64,000 bases of DNA from Humulus lupulus (lineage: Eukaryota; Streptophyta; Magnoliopsida; Rosales; Cannabaceae), in NCBI RefSeq assembly GCF_963169125.1, contig NC_084793.1, positions 43,519,578 to 43,583,577 on the forward strand, given 5' to 3'. Below the pieces are notes generated by a model. It made no database searches. It was not told the origin of the DNA and worked only from the letters and a program-made list of their open reading frames with translations. The translations under genes were made by a program, and so were the position numbers. Numbering within the stretch: position 1 is the stretch's first letter; the number at the start of each line of letters is the position of its first letter. Of the stretch, positions 38,296 to 49,527 are shown piece after piece.

Positions 38296-39559
38296 GTGTG
38301 TATGATTGATTCCGAGCCTACCTGGATGACTCCGATAGTCAAATACCTTGAAACCGGAGTCTTTCCGAAAGATCGGAACCAGGCTCGAAAGTTGATGTAT
38401 CAAGTCCCCCGTTACACCATTATGGATGGAGGGCTGTACAGAAGAGGATATTCCATGCCATTACTTCGGTGTGTGACTCCACCCGAAGCCAAGAAAATCA
38501 TTGAAGAAATTCACGAAGGGTTCTGTGGAGACCATACTGGGGGGCATAGCCTGTCCAAGAAAATCATACGCCAAGGTTATTTCTGGCCTACCATCAAGTC
38601 AGATTCTTTCGAGTATGTAAAGAAGTGTGATAAGTGCTAGTGATTTGCCACGATTCCTCGAGCTCCACCGTCTGAGCTGACTATGATGACCTCCCCATGG
38701 TCATTTGTGGTATGGGGAATCGACCTCATAGGCTCTCTCCCAATTGGCAAGGGCGGAGTGAAGTACGCGGTAGTTGCCGTAGACTACTACACGAAGTGGA
38801 CAGAAGCAAAACCGTTAGCAACTGTAACCTCCAAAAAAGTCCTTGACTTTGTAGTGAAGAACTTCATATGTCGATATGGGATGCCAAGGAAAATTGTATC
38901 CGACAACAGAACCCAGTTCGATAGCGATCTGTTCACCAACTTTTGCGAAAAAAATGGAATAATAAAGATTTTTTCGTCAGTAGCTCATCCTCAGGAAAAT
39001 GGCCAGGTCGAAGCTGTAAACAAAACTCTAAAGAGTTCGCTGAAGAAAAAGTTGGAAGAATCAAAAGGACGATGGCCCGAAGAATTTCCCCAAGTCCTAT
39101 GGGGATATAGAACTGCGACCCGAACATCAACGGAACATACCCTGTTCTCTCTGGCGTACGGTTGCGAGGCTATGTTTCCAGTTGAGGTCGAAATTCCCAC
39201 AATTCGAGCCCTTGCTTACGATCAAGCCTCGAAGCACACCCAGCTCAAAGAAACTCTTGACCTGATCGAAGAACGAAGGAATGAAGCTCAGCTAAAAAAT
39301 GCTGCATACCAATAGCGAGCTACCAAGTACTTCAACAAGAGGGTTCGGGATCAAAAATTCAGTATGGGAGATTTAGTACTAAGGCGTGTATTCTTGGCAA
39401 TACGAGATCCAACAGCTGGAGTGCTCGGGCCAAATTGGGAAGGACCCTACCAGATAGAGTCAGTCATCTGACCCGGTGTTTACAAGTTGGCGAAATTGGA
39501 TGGGAGCCTAGTACCATGAGCATGGAATGGCGAAAACCTACGACCTTACTATCAATAGT
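38296..39559 (+). pseudogene. Element 1 integrase, broken
   Basis: Catalyses insertion of the cDNA. The N-terminal HHCC zinc-binding region lies at about 38,505-38,640 and ends CDKC, followed by two adjacent stops (38,638 and 38,641). The core has Asp at 38,722, Asp at 38,902 and Glu at 39,010; 35 residues separate the last two, the classic D,D(35)E spacing. After the second Asp the usual NG is NR. A stop at 39,313 separates the C-terminal region (about 39,316-39,559, ending NLRPYYQ), which carries more stops. Confidence 0.88.
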
Positions 39560-39775
39560 GTAGGAAGGATGTTGCCTGTAACCATGCTTGTTTATTTGTA
39601 CTGTTTTGTGTACTTTTGGATTTTGTCAAATAAAGATTTATTTCGTCTAATATGGTTTATCTTTGCAATCTCTCTTAATCTAATAACCTATGGTCACATT
39701 CATAGGATATTAAGGGGGCATCATTGGTATATATAAATACCATCAGCTTGAAAAATAAAATAACATATACGAAAT
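39560..39775. other. Non-coding region after integrase
   Basis: About 215 bp between the integrase end and a short tandem repeat. A chance frame of 69 codons (39,527-39,736) has no domain. Confidence 0.55.
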
Positions 39776-39780
39776 ACATG

Positions 39781-40035
39781 CAAGTGTTTGGAGATAACCA
39801 AATGCGCGAGCTAAGATAGTCAGGATATAACCAAGCTATAAAAAACATACAAGTGTTTGGACGTAACCAAATGCGCGAGCTAAGATAGTTTGGATATAAC
39901 AAAGCTATCAAAAACATACAAGTGTTTGGACGTAACCAAATGCGCGAGCTAAGAAAGTTTGGACATAACCAAATTATCAAAAGATAAAAATGTTTGGATG
40001 TAACCAAATATGCGATCTAGATTAAAAATATAAGC
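39781..40035. repeat. 69-bp tandem repeat in the 3' part of element 1
   Basis: Four copies of a unit containing CAAGTGTTTGGACGTAACCA and ATGCGCGAGCTAAGA, starting at 39,781, 39,850, 39,919 and about 39,987, the last one degenerate. The first two spacings are exactly 69 bp. The repetitive minus-strand frame at 39,675-40,007 is its by-product. Confidence 0.93.
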
Positions 40036-40563
40036 GTATGGATTACAAACCAAACACGACCTTAATAGGTTTGGAGCAAACCAGCTAAAACTAATCGACA
40101 GTAAGTTGGAACATAAACCCACTTCAAGTTAAGTCGAGATCGAGGCTGGACTATCTTATAAAACAATAGTTTTGAACTCATAACCTCGGAGAAATAACCG
40201 AGGATGAGAAAAAGTAACTAAAAAGTAAGATATAACTAAACCGTTTGCATTACACACCATACAATTACTTTCGGGTGCATGGTTAAAGTAATATCCAACC
40301 TTGAAAAATAACGAGATCGGAAGCGGATAATTCGAGCAAACTGCGCATGAATGCATTGAACCTCGAGCCTAAATCCAAACTATGTTTGTGCGAATAAACA
40401 AGCATATATGACTCTTTAATATAAAATGTGCAAAATATTTCAAACTAAGAAATGCAAAGCATATATATTAAAAGAAAGTCTAAAAGAAAGAGAAATTGTA
40501 TCAGCCGTACGGGCATAAATTAAAACAATTACAAAAATAAAGGATGCAGCCCCGAGGTGAGAT
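40036..40563. other. Spacer between the 69-bp repeat and the antisense gene
   Basis: About 530 bp, AT-rich, with no domain-bearing frame. It probably contains the 3' untranslated region of the antisense gene. Confidence 0.5.
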
Positions 40564-43318
40564 TTATGAAGGAGCAGTCTCCTTAGCCTTCTCAGCACTA
40601 GTAGCACTAGACTCTCCAGGACGAATAGCCTGACTATCCTTCTGAGCCTCCCAAGCAGCCTCCTCCGCGTCAAGCCGAGCTTGCCATTTGGCCACAAATC
40701 CTGCCTCGAAAGAGCCCAGGAAGCTGGTGTCGAGGTCAGTGTTGCTGGCCCAGATCCTGTACATGGCTTGATCAATCGATTTTTCCTTCTTCTCTTTGTA
40801 CTCAACAAGGAGACGAGCTTTTTCAGTCTCGATTATCTCGAAAGTGGCGGCCTTCTCCTCCTCAGGCTTGGCATTTGCCTTCTCCAGCTCCGCAAGCCGA
40901 GCATTCGCCTTTTCAAGCTCGGCTGTCTTAACCTTGACCTCTATCTTCGAAGCCTTGAGCCCATCAGCCATCTTAAGCTGAAGATTCCTCAAATCTTGGG
41001 CCAAAGACATGCTCGACTGCACCTCATTGGTCAGCTTATAATTAAGTTGAGCTGAGACAACAAGAGCCTAAAACACAAAGAGATTGAATTAGAACATAAG
41101 CCAAGGCATGTAAGCAATTAAAAGTAAGTTGTGAAAATTTACCGCGGAAGTAAGTTCAATACTCTTATCATAAAGAGTATTGCAGTTCCAAGATTTATTC
41201 ACGAACTCCCAGTGCTCAGCGTCGAAACCCGTAAGGCTCTGAACCACCCGAGTCAAGATATCCGAGCCAATTACAGCACCGTGGGCCCCGACGACATTGT
41301 CAATCACGAACTCATCAACATGAGTTCGAACCGACAGCAAGTGTGACTTGGAGGTTGAGGGTTTTTTCGGGGATGGGCCAAGTACTGGATGAGTTGTGGC
41401 CGGAGGAAGCGCGGAAGAGGCGGCCAAGATGGATGCATCGACCTGGGTAGTCGGGTCTTCGGCTGTGCTCGCAGTAGGCGGAGCTAGTGAAGTCTTCTCA
41501 GTTCGCTTGAGGACCTTGGAGGGTCGGTCCGACCTCCGCGATCCTCGCGGGCGCTTACTTTTTTGAGCCCCCTCGCCACTAGCAAGCACGACATCAAGGT
41601 CGGAATACATGGCACTTGCATAATAGCAATTAAGATTTAGCATGGCGCTAACAAACATAGAAGGTATAAAAAGACAAGTGGAGAAAAAACCTAACTGGAA
41701 ATCTCCCCCGTGCTTGAGCTCGGAGACCACGAAATTCCCCCATCTTCAGAAGAGGTGGGGGGAGTACCTTCCCTATAGGTGGACGTCAACCTCCAAAGGT
41801 CCCTATAGTCATTGGTCCCATATTGGACGGCTATTCCGTTCCATACCTCATTCAGGCTATACATGGTGTCGTATTTCCTGAGCTAGCTATTGAACCTATG
41901 AACCCGTTCATCTACCCAAGACCATACATAAAAATGGTTTCTATCTTCCTCACACAGAACTAACCTATCAGGTTTGTGCTTTAATAGGGAGGGGGACCAC
42001 ATTTTCGAGCTTAGGATGACTGTACCTTGCTCATCCGAGCCCGAGCTCGAGGCCTTTTCATTGGCCTCGTTCCCTGATTGCGAACTCCTTCGGCGAACTG
42101 GAGGCGGGGGCCTCACCTCTCTCCTTGGGGGGAGGATGCCCGTGGGTAGAGGCACGAGCTCCCAGCGGTCATATTTTTTATTGGACCAATCCGAGGTGGA
42201 CTGATCCTTTCCCAAGAGCCCGCAAGCTCGGAGCTTGTCCTCGTGCAAGAGATATGAGAGGGATCTCCTGCCGTAAGGGAGTTCGAGCAGAGTCTCTCTA
42301 TGCTCCCTCATCTCATCAGTGGGAGCAGGGAGATGATAGTTGGGTTGAAAATCAAACGCATTTCAACTAAGTACGAGCCTATAAACAAAAGTTCGAGCAC
42401 AGAAAAGAAGGAGGTTGAGATACTTACGAATCCGTCTGAACGAGTAGTATCGAGACAGAGCTAAGCCATCTGTCCAGAAGAAGGCCTTCTTAAAGTCAGG
42501 AGGATGGTTGGGAAGATCCTCAACATCTTTTTCTCCTTGGGGTAGCTTGAGAGATAATAGAAGCCATCTCCTCCCCGAGCTCGGGAGGGATTGATTTTCA
42601 AATAGAAGAGATATAGGATCTCCTCTGGCGATGGTCCTTCCCACTTCAGCTCGTGGTATAGCGACCTCAGGGCTAACAGAACCCTGTAAGAATTAGTGTT
42701 GATCTGGAAAGGGGCCAACCCAACAAAGTCTGTAAAGTCTTTGAAGAAAGACTTCAAAGGCAATACCGCTGCTGCCTTCATGTGCTCCTGGCTCCAAGCC
42801 GTGTATCTCAGCTTGTTGTCAGGATTTCCATCTCCTGGAGCGCGGCAGCTTCGCTCGTGGGAGGTCGGGGCTCGACACCTTAGCGAGCCTGATAATCCTA
42901 TACCATGAAAGGTCAGGATATCGGTTATCTGGCCTAGCGACGTAACCGAGCTCCAATAATGCTCGGCCTCAAAAAATTCCCTCCTCGGCTGTGAGGTAGA
43001 GGGCTCCCCCATCAGTGAAAACTGCAGGTCACCTGGTTTGAAGGCAACTGTCACTCTAAGTTTAGGGTCGAGGGGGATCGGTCTATGCTCAGTGTCAGGG
43101 TCTGGATGAAGGGCGACCCTTCGTCTCTTACTTTTTCCTTCCTCAACCTCGTCTATCTGACGTCGGAAGTGATCTCGAGTGTCCTCTTGCTCACACCTTA
43201 GCTTGTGTTCGCGAATCAGACGCTGCTTCCGAGCAAACAACGACTCCGGGCTCGGGGTTTTTGGCGAATACGGGATGGCAAGCAACGACCCCCACCGTCT
43301 TTCTAGATTCTGTGACAT
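40564..43318 (-). pseudogene. Antisense gene of element 1 (Tat-type aORF), multi-exon, broken
   Basis: Four minus-strand coding blocks between integrase and the 3' LTR. The first (43,318 to about 42,428) has a globular region with WEGPSPEEILYLFYL and a GDGFYYL motif, resembling the plant 'putative gypsy type transposon' domain (Pfam Transposase_28, from memory). A 1-nt shift near 42,545 moves it to another frame, which ends at a clean GTAAGTAT donor (GT at 42,427). Block two (about 42,350-41,695) carries a stop at 41,883. Block three (41,614-41,143) is basic and Pro-rich. Block four (41,067-40,564) has repeated ELEKANA heptads and is a coiled coil. The last intron (41,142-41,068) has GT and TTTTAG ends. 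Such antisense genes are known from Grande and Retand; their function is unknown. Confidence 0.75.
41068..41142 (-). other. Intron of the antisense gene
   Basis: A 75-nt minus-strand intron with GTAAATTTTC at the donor and GTGTTTTAG at the acceptor. Splicing continues the reading frame through ALVVSAQLNYKL into the coiled-coil block. Confidence 0.72.
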
Positions 43319-44318
43319 CTAGCAAGAAAGAAAAAATGGTGAGGGCCTTGCATGCAAGGAATCAATAATAACGATCTTGGTGGATCAAGCTCGAAAACGC
43401 TTGGATACGAGATGAGTTCGACCCTGGTGACCCGATTAGTGTCACAACGTGTATTTCACGAAAAAGGGAGGGAAGTGGATATAATTTTTGAAAATCCCGA
43501 AATATCAGGGAAAAAAGGTGGCGGTTATTCAAAAATGGTATTTTTGAGTATCGTGCATTCTTTAAAACCAAGATTCTGTACCCGATATCTTGGTGTGCAA
43601 GATACGTCTTCCGAAATTTGAAAACCCAGAAAAAAGACCATATTTGGGTCTTCCTACATATGAACTAGATTTAGAACCAGTAATGTGGGAACCTAAACCT
43701 AATATCTATCGATAAAAGCATCCTAGTACATCAAATTAAAGACTAAACCAGCACATTCCCAGAAATTAAAAAGCAACAAAGGCAGAAACTGACGTAAAGA
43801 AAAAAAAAGAAACTATACATAAAGCTAAGATCAAATACTTACGCACTGAAGATGGTGGTTGCAGAGAAATAGATGATTGAAGAAGAGGTTGCAGGTATGG
43901 TCTCATGGTCTCGAACAGGCTGATGGTCCTATGTTTCTTTGGCTAAGAGAACATGTAACAGCAAACACTCTCTGAGCTTGCCTCTGGTTTTCTCTCCTTT
44001 TTTCCTCTGATAAACATAAAAATGAAAGGAGGAAGACGACTGGGGTCTTATATATAGGCTATCAGAAATTGTAAAAGAAGGATTAATCTAAGCCATTGGC
44101 CAGATTCTGTATCAAATCCGACGGTCAGGGATAAGAGACAAGATGGTGCCGTAAAGGTGGCAGGCGAATGATCGTGGGCAGATTTCCAAGGCACTCGAAT
44201 ACCTTGAATAAGCAATACTCAACTGACGCGTGTCCATACTTGAGTATGTGTGACGGTGCGGTTCCCGAAGAAAAAAGTTCAAAAGTTTCCTTCTCATAGG
44301 ATTCGAACAAATACTTTT
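43319..44318. other. Upstream region of the antisense gene, up to the PPT
   Basis: About 1 kb with no supported coding frame. It includes what would be the promoter and leader of the antisense gene, and element 1's 3' untranslated region. Confidence 0.5.
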
Positions 44319-44330
44319 GAGGGGGAAAAA
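44319..44330 (+). promoter_or_regulatory. Polypurine tract of element 1
   Basis: GAGGGGGAAAAA directly before the TG of the 3' LTR. In LTR retrotransposons this tract primes plus-strand cDNA. Confidence 0.9.
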
Positions 44331-45154
44331 TGTTACACCCAGATTTCGAGACTTGAGGTTGTGACCTCGAAAGCTGGATCCGTCAGGGGTGAGTTCGCGA
44401 TAGATAAAATACATGCTTGTAATCTAGACGCCGAATCTTCAAAGCAGGTGGCAACCTCGAAGAAGGGCAGCCTCGAAGTCCTTACAAGCTCGAAAGACAG
44501 AACATCGGAGTACGTCCATTGTCGGGTGACCTCGGACCAAGTGACCCGAGCTCGGAATGAGTGAGTTCGGGGTAAGGCGGCCTCGATGATATTTACCCTT
44601 TCCGGGTTGATCTTGGGAAAAGAAGGCAACTTGTAATTTACCCAGAGACTTAGACTGGCATGATGTTGATTGCTGATCTCGAACGACTTTATAGGTCACT
44701 TGAGGAGACGCAGTCCATGCATTCAAGACATATTATTGTTGTAACTTCCCTACAATAAAGGGATATTAACTAGTCGGTTATACGCCCCCTGGTCTTCAGG
44801 GGACGTTTCCTTGTATATAGGAGTTACAGGCTTTAAAGCCATTAAATTTATTAATATATAGAATAACTTCCTGAAACGTGTGGGATAGTATTCTGAGACC
44901 TCCTCTATAAATAGAAAAGTCATGTACCATTGTAAAGGACCAAAATTTTGTGATCTTGAGAAAACCTCTGGAGAATTCATCCCTGAAGAATTTCCAGAGA
45001 TTTCCTAAGTTCTAATAACAAAGACTCGTGGACTAGGCAGAGTTAACTGCTGAACCACGTAAAAAACTCTCCTTGTTTTGTTGTGTTATTCTTGCCATAT
45101 TTCTTAACTGTTTACGTGCTCTACATTTTAAGTTGACGAAAAACAACGTCAACT
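44331..45154 (+). repeat. 3' LTR of element 1
   Basis: 824 bp, the same length as the 5' LTR and about 97-98% identical by eye. It has the TATA-like CTATAAATAG at 44,905-44,914. The last base is T where the 5' LTR has A (GTCAACT against GTCAACA). It is followed by the GGTAT target copy. Confidence 0.95.
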
Positions 45155-46660
45155 GGTATTGAGAAGTGGGAATTGTTAATAAACCTCTTCAAATTGAAAG
45201 ATTCAAAGACTATATATATCCTAGCATTTAGTAAATAATTAATTATTATATAAAAATATATTTTTTATCATTAATTTTGGCTACAGCAATATAGGGTTAA
45301 TTATTGTGTTTTTTTTTTCAAATATTATAAATATGGTATTGAGAATTGGAAAATTTAATTCCTTTGCATAATTAAGGCCTACACTAATAATTAGTTTGAA
45401 CAATTAAATATTGAATATATGTTAAATATTAAATGCATCTCTTCATATTCAAAGACAATAACCAACTATCTAAACCCTAATTTCAAAAATTATAATTAAA
45501 TGTGTAAAATTTATTAATATAAAAACCCTAATTTCGGCTATGCCAATTGTGGTTTACAATTAATATTGAAATTTTGGAGCATTAAAAATACAAAATAATT
45601 GCACATCTTAAATATAGTATTGAGAAGTGAGAATTGTTAATGCACCTCTTCAAAGTGAAAGATTCAAAGACTATATATATCCTAGCATTTATTGAATAAT
45701 TAATTATTATATAAAAATATATTTTTTATCATTAATTTCGGCTACAACAATATAGGGCTAATTATTGTGTTTTTTTTTCAAATATTATAAATATGGTATT
45801 GAGAATTGGAAAATTTAATTCATTTGCATAATTAGGGCCTACACTAATAATTAGTTTGAACAATTAAATATTGAATATATGTTAAATATTAAATGCACCT
45901 CTTCATATTCAAAGACAATAACCAACTATCTAAACCCTAATTTCAAAAATTATAATTAGATGTGTAAAATTTATTAATATACAAACCCTAATTTCGGCTA
46001 TGCCAATTGTGGTTTACAATTAATATTGAAATTTTATCATTAATTTCGGCTAAAAAAATATGTAGCTTTAATTGTTAATGCACATCTTCAAATTGAAAGA
46101 TTCAAATAATTAATTATATAAAAATATATTTTTTTATCATTAATTTAGGCTAAAAAAATATGTAGTTTTAATTGTGTTTTTTTTCAAATATTATAAATAT
46201 GGTATTGAGAATTGGAAAATTTAATTCATTTGCATAATTAGGGTCTATACTAATAATTAGTTTGAACAATTAAATATTGAATATACGCTAAATATTAAAT
46301 ACACCTCTTCATATTCAAAGACAATAACCAACTATCTAAACCCTAATTTCAAAAATTATAATTAGATGTGTAAAATTTATTAATATACAAACCCTAATTT
46401 CGGCTATGCCAATTGTAGTTTACAATCAATATTGAAATTTTATCATTAATTTCGGCTAAAAAAATATGTAGCTTTAATTGTTAATGCACATCTTCAAATA
46501 ATTAATTATATAAAAAAATATTTTTTTATCATTAATTTCTGCTAAAAAAATATGTAGTTTTAATTGTTTTTTTTTCAAATATTATAAACTTTGTATTGAG
46601 AATTGGAAAATTTTAATTCATTTGCATAATTAGGGTTTAATGTCATTTTTTAAAATTAAT
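45155..46660. repeat. 461-bp tandem array, right part
   Basis: The array resumes in the monomer that element 1 split. TAATTT(T/C)GGCTAC landmarks are at 45,272 and 45,733 (461 bp apart), and AGTATTGAGAAGTG at 45,616. From about 46,030 the units become shorter and rearranged (TAATTTCGGCTAAAAAAATATG at about 46,042 and 46,446). Each better-kept unit carries AAACCCTAATTT. Confidence 0.9.
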
Positions 46661-46952
46661 TTCGGTTACAAAAAAATAGGGCTAGTTATTGTTTTTTTTT
46701 TTTAATTTTGAAATAGGAGAAGTAATTTAATCATGGTATTGAGAATACATCAAAAAAAAACTATAACATTTAAAAAAACCAAAAACTAAACCAAAATCAG
46801 AAAGGTCAACATTATTATATTAATCATAAACTAAGCAAAAAATATTTTAAAAAAATACATCAAGAAAAAACTCTAACAATCATAAATAAAACTCTTAGAA
46901 ATCTATTGACCTTGCTTTGTAGTTTTAATTGTTTCATCATCTATTAGCATCT
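46661..46952. other. AT-rich sequence before the minus-strand genes
   Basis: Low-complexity AT-rich DNA. Its right end probably holds the 3' end of the next gene: another minus-strand frame continues past the annotated stop to a TAG near 46,912. Confidence 0.5.
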
Positions 46953-47270
46953 TCATATACTTTTCAAAGCATTTTTGTCACCGCCTGTTAAAACTTTAAA
47001 GATTCGTTGTTCACCAATCTTAACTTTCACCATTTCTTTATTCCAAATTTGGATCTCCAACATCAAGTTTCTATCCATAAGCTTGGTTAACTCCGCTCTT
47101 TTCTCTTGTTGGGTGATGGAGAAGTTGATGAGATCACAAACGTTGCTCCGTGGGACATGATAGTCTCTTTCCTTGGCCAATGTTTCTACTATTGACAATT
47201 GCTCCCTTAATAAATCAATCATAACCAGAATTGGTAATTGAAAGGCAATGAAATCTTCCTTGTTCAACAT
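46953..47270 (-). CDS. Small helical protein, paralogue of the 48.5-49.1 kb gene
   Basis: 105 residues, no family recognised. It is predicted to be mostly helical and charged. Residues about 17-85 align by eye with the gene at 48,487-49,092: IDLLREQLSIVETL against IENLQSLMKIAETL, and RAELTKL..NLMLEIQIWNKEMVKVK against RRELTKL..NLKEEINKWQIELTKIK. The ORF ends shortly after a run of five A (near 46,975). A 1-nt shift there would give a further charged tail (FEKYMKMLIDDE...) ending near 46,912 that resembles the paralogue's MKFLRR region, so this may be a frameshifted copy. An upstream frame (47,492-47,271) abuts it and is stopped by TAG directly before this ATG; KKDLEKVALLHNIWLEY in it looks protein-like and may be lost N-terminal sequence. 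Confidence 0.5.
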   Translation of the reverse strand: MLNKEDFIAFQLPILVMIDLLREQLSIVETLAKERDYHVPRSNVCDLINFSITQQEKRAELTKLMDRNLMLEIQIWNKEMVKVKIGEQRIFKVLTGGDKNALKSI

Positions 47271-47449
47271 CTATTCTAATTCTAACCAAATATAAATATT
47301 TTTTTTTTCTATCTGTCTTTGAAATGTAGAATATATATGACAATACTCTAACCAAATATTATGAAGCAATGCAACCTTTTCAAGGTCTTTTTTTATATAG
47401 AATTTCAGTTTCTTTAGAGATTTTTTTTGGCAATATTCAAAAATAATAA

Positions 47450-48480
47450 TTAATATGGAATATATCTTAAATATTAAATGCACCTTTGCCAATTCAATTA
47501 TCTATATTCTAGCACTTAATAAAAAAAATTAAATTGTTTTTTAAACCCATATTTCGGCCACTAAATTTATTAGGAGAATAATTGTTTTGTTTTTAAAAAA
47601 AAAATAAATATAGTTTTGAGAATTGTGAAAATTCAATTAATTTGCATAATTAGGGTTTACACTAATTATTAGTTTGAATAATTAAATATTGAATATATCT
47701 TAAATATTAAATGCACCTTTTCAAATTCAAACACTCTAACCAACTATCAAAATCTTAGAATTAAATCAAAATTTATTAAATTAGTATTTTTTTTAAACCC
47801 ATTTTTCGGCCACTACATTTATTAGGAGAATAATTGTTTTGTTTTTAAAAAAATAAATAAATATAGTTTTGAGAATTGTGAAAATTTAATTAATTTGCAT
47901 AATTAGGGCCTACACTAATAATTAGTTTGAACAATTAAATGTTGAATATATATTAAATATTAAATGTACCTTTTCAAATTCAAACACTTTAACCAACTAT
48001 CAAAATCTTAGTATTAAATCAAAATTTATTAAATTAATATTTTTATATACCCATTTTTCAGCCACAACAAAATATTAGAGAGAATAAATATTTTTTTTCT
48101 AAAAAATTAAATATAGTTTTGAGAATTGTGAAAATTCAATTTATTTGCATAATTAGGGTTTACACTAATTAGTAGTTTGAACAATTAAATATTGAATATA
48201 TCTTAAATATTAAATGCACATTTTCAAATTCAAACACTCTAACCAACTAACAAAATCTTATTATTAAATCAAAATTTATTAAATTAATATTTTTTTTAAA
48301 CCCATTTTTCAGCCACTACATTTATTAGGAGAATAATTGTTTTGTTTTTTTAAAATATATATAGTTTTGAGAATTGTGAAAATTCAATTAATTTGCCTAA
48401 TTAGGATTTACACTAATTATTAAATGCACATTTTCATATTCAAAGACAATAACTAACTATCCAAACCATAATTTCGGCTA
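47450..48480. repeat. AT-rich tandem repeats, about 250-bp period
   Basis: Units marked by GAGAATTGTGAAAATTCAATTAATTTGC at about 47,618, 47,871, 48,121 and 48,369 (spacing 248-253). They contain TTAAATATTAAATGCAC, AACCAACTATCAAAATCTTA and AGGAGAATAATTGTTTTG. Blocks shared with the 219-bp and 461-bp families show a common origin. No coding frame. Confidence 0.88.
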
Positions 48481-48486
48481 TGCCAA

Positions 48487-49092
48487 TTATGGTTTACAAT
48501 TAATATTGAAATTTTTTAAGATTAAAAATAAAAAATAATTACAGATCTTAAAATTCAAGAACTCTCCTTTTAGATAATAATAGTCTTTTTCAAGACAATA
48601 TAGATATTTGAAAGGGTAAAATAATAAAAATAAAATCAACAAAATTAAACATAAAAATACTTGTGGAAACAGTAAAAAAAATAAAAAAAACCTACTAATC
48701 TTCGACCTTCCTCTTCTTATTGGCGTGATCTTCATCTTCTTTGTTGGGTTTTCACTGATACGACGAAGAAATTTCATAGTTATCTCTTTGTGGTCTTCAT
48801 GTGGCACCTTCTCAATCTGTTTGCAACTTCTCTTTATCTTTGTTAGCTCAATTTGCCATTTATTTATTTCCTCCTTCAAGTTTTCAACATATAACTTGGT
48901 TAGTTCCCTTCTCATTATCTTTGATATACTGGCAAATGGATAAGGAATTCGACCACCATCTTCAAAATGTGTACCGTCTCCAACCTTGGTGATTGGTAAG
49001 GTAGGCAAAGTTTCGGCAATCTTCATCAAGGATTGAAGATTCTCAATCATTCCTTCTACTAAAGACAAGTATTCTTGATCTACATCAGACAT
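48487..49092 (-). CDS. Small charged helical protein with a probable frameshifted C-terminus
   Basis: The open frame encodes 201 residues, but only the first 112 or so look like a real protein: a helical, charged region homologous to the gene at 46,953-47,270. After residue about 112 the next frame reads KPNKEDEDHANKKRKVED followed by two stops (48,695 and 48,692). That acidic-to-basic tail, with an NLS-like KKRKVED, is a more natural end than the annotated tail, which becomes an AT-driven hydrophobic run (FFLFFLLFPQVFLCLILLIL) and enters the neighbouring repeat. I infer a 1-nt indel near 48,745 in a protein of originally about 130 residues. A TATA-like box is about 90 bp upstream of the ATG. 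No family recognised; a nuclear role would be speculation based on the tail. Confidence 0.55.
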   Translation of the reverse strand: MSDVDQEYLSLVEGMIENLQSLMKIAETLPTLPITKVGDGTHFEDGGRIPYPFASISKIMRRELTKLYVENLKEEINKWQIELTKIKRSCKQIEKVPHEDHKEITMKFLRRISENPTKKMKITPIRRGRSKISRFFLFFLLFPQVFLCLILLILFLLFYPFKYLYCLEKDYYYLKGEFLNFKICNYFLFLILKNFNINCKP

Positions 49093-49527
49093 GGCTAAGA
49101 GTAGAAAGAGATGATAAAAACTGTGTTAATTTTTTTACTAAAATAATAAGATATGTAGAGGTTCAAATTAAGGTGTGTGATATATAAATAAGTAGGGTTT
49201 CAAAGACAAGTGCCTGTTCAATTTTTTTAATAAATTTCGACTAATAACACTAAATAATTACATAATTTTTGGCCATTTAATAGGGAATTGGATATTATTG
49301 GAAAGTAGATAATATGGTTATTTTATTAATAAATATGAAACACTTGAGCACATAAGATTTAACCACCTATGTTATTTTGAAAATAATGGTAATTGGCAAT
49401 TGTTAATAAATCCAGCAAATTATTAACAAAATTTTGGAATTGATAGTTATATTATAACATTGAATAACAAAACAACTTCCAATGTAGTACATTTGATTCC
49501 CTAAAGAAAATAAAGAGGAACATATGG
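49093..49527. other. AT-rich intergenic region
   Basis: Contains the presumed promoter of the 48.5-49.1 kb gene. A minus-strand frame at 49,452-49,646 overlaps the next gene in another frame and is discounted. Confidence 0.5.
49181..49190 (-). promoter_or_regulatory. TATA-like box of the 48.5-49.1 kb gene
   Basis: TATTTATATA on the minus strand, about 90 nt upstream of the ATG at 49,092. The surroundings are AT-rich. Confidence 0.45.

Larger units (their letters stand above)
32524..45154 (+). mobile_element. Tat-lineage Ty3/gypsy retrotransposon, element 1 (12.6 kb)
   Basis: Complete in outline: two 824-bp LTRs, a PBS, a coding region in the order gag, protease, RT, RNase H, archaeal-type RNase H, integrase, an antisense gene in the 3' part, a polypurine tract, and a GGTAT target duplication. 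The second RNase H and the antisense gene between integrase and the 3' LTR are traits of plant Tat elements such as Retand and Grande. Every coding section carries stops or frameshifts, so the copy is inactive. The LTRs differ at about 20 positions by eye (roughly 2.5%), which indicates a moderately old insertion. Confidence 0.95.

Noticed and set aside
30780..46660. AAACCCTAA occurrences read as interstitial telomere
   Set aside because: The motif is single in each location and spaced by the 461-bp period; no tandem TTTAGGG run exists.
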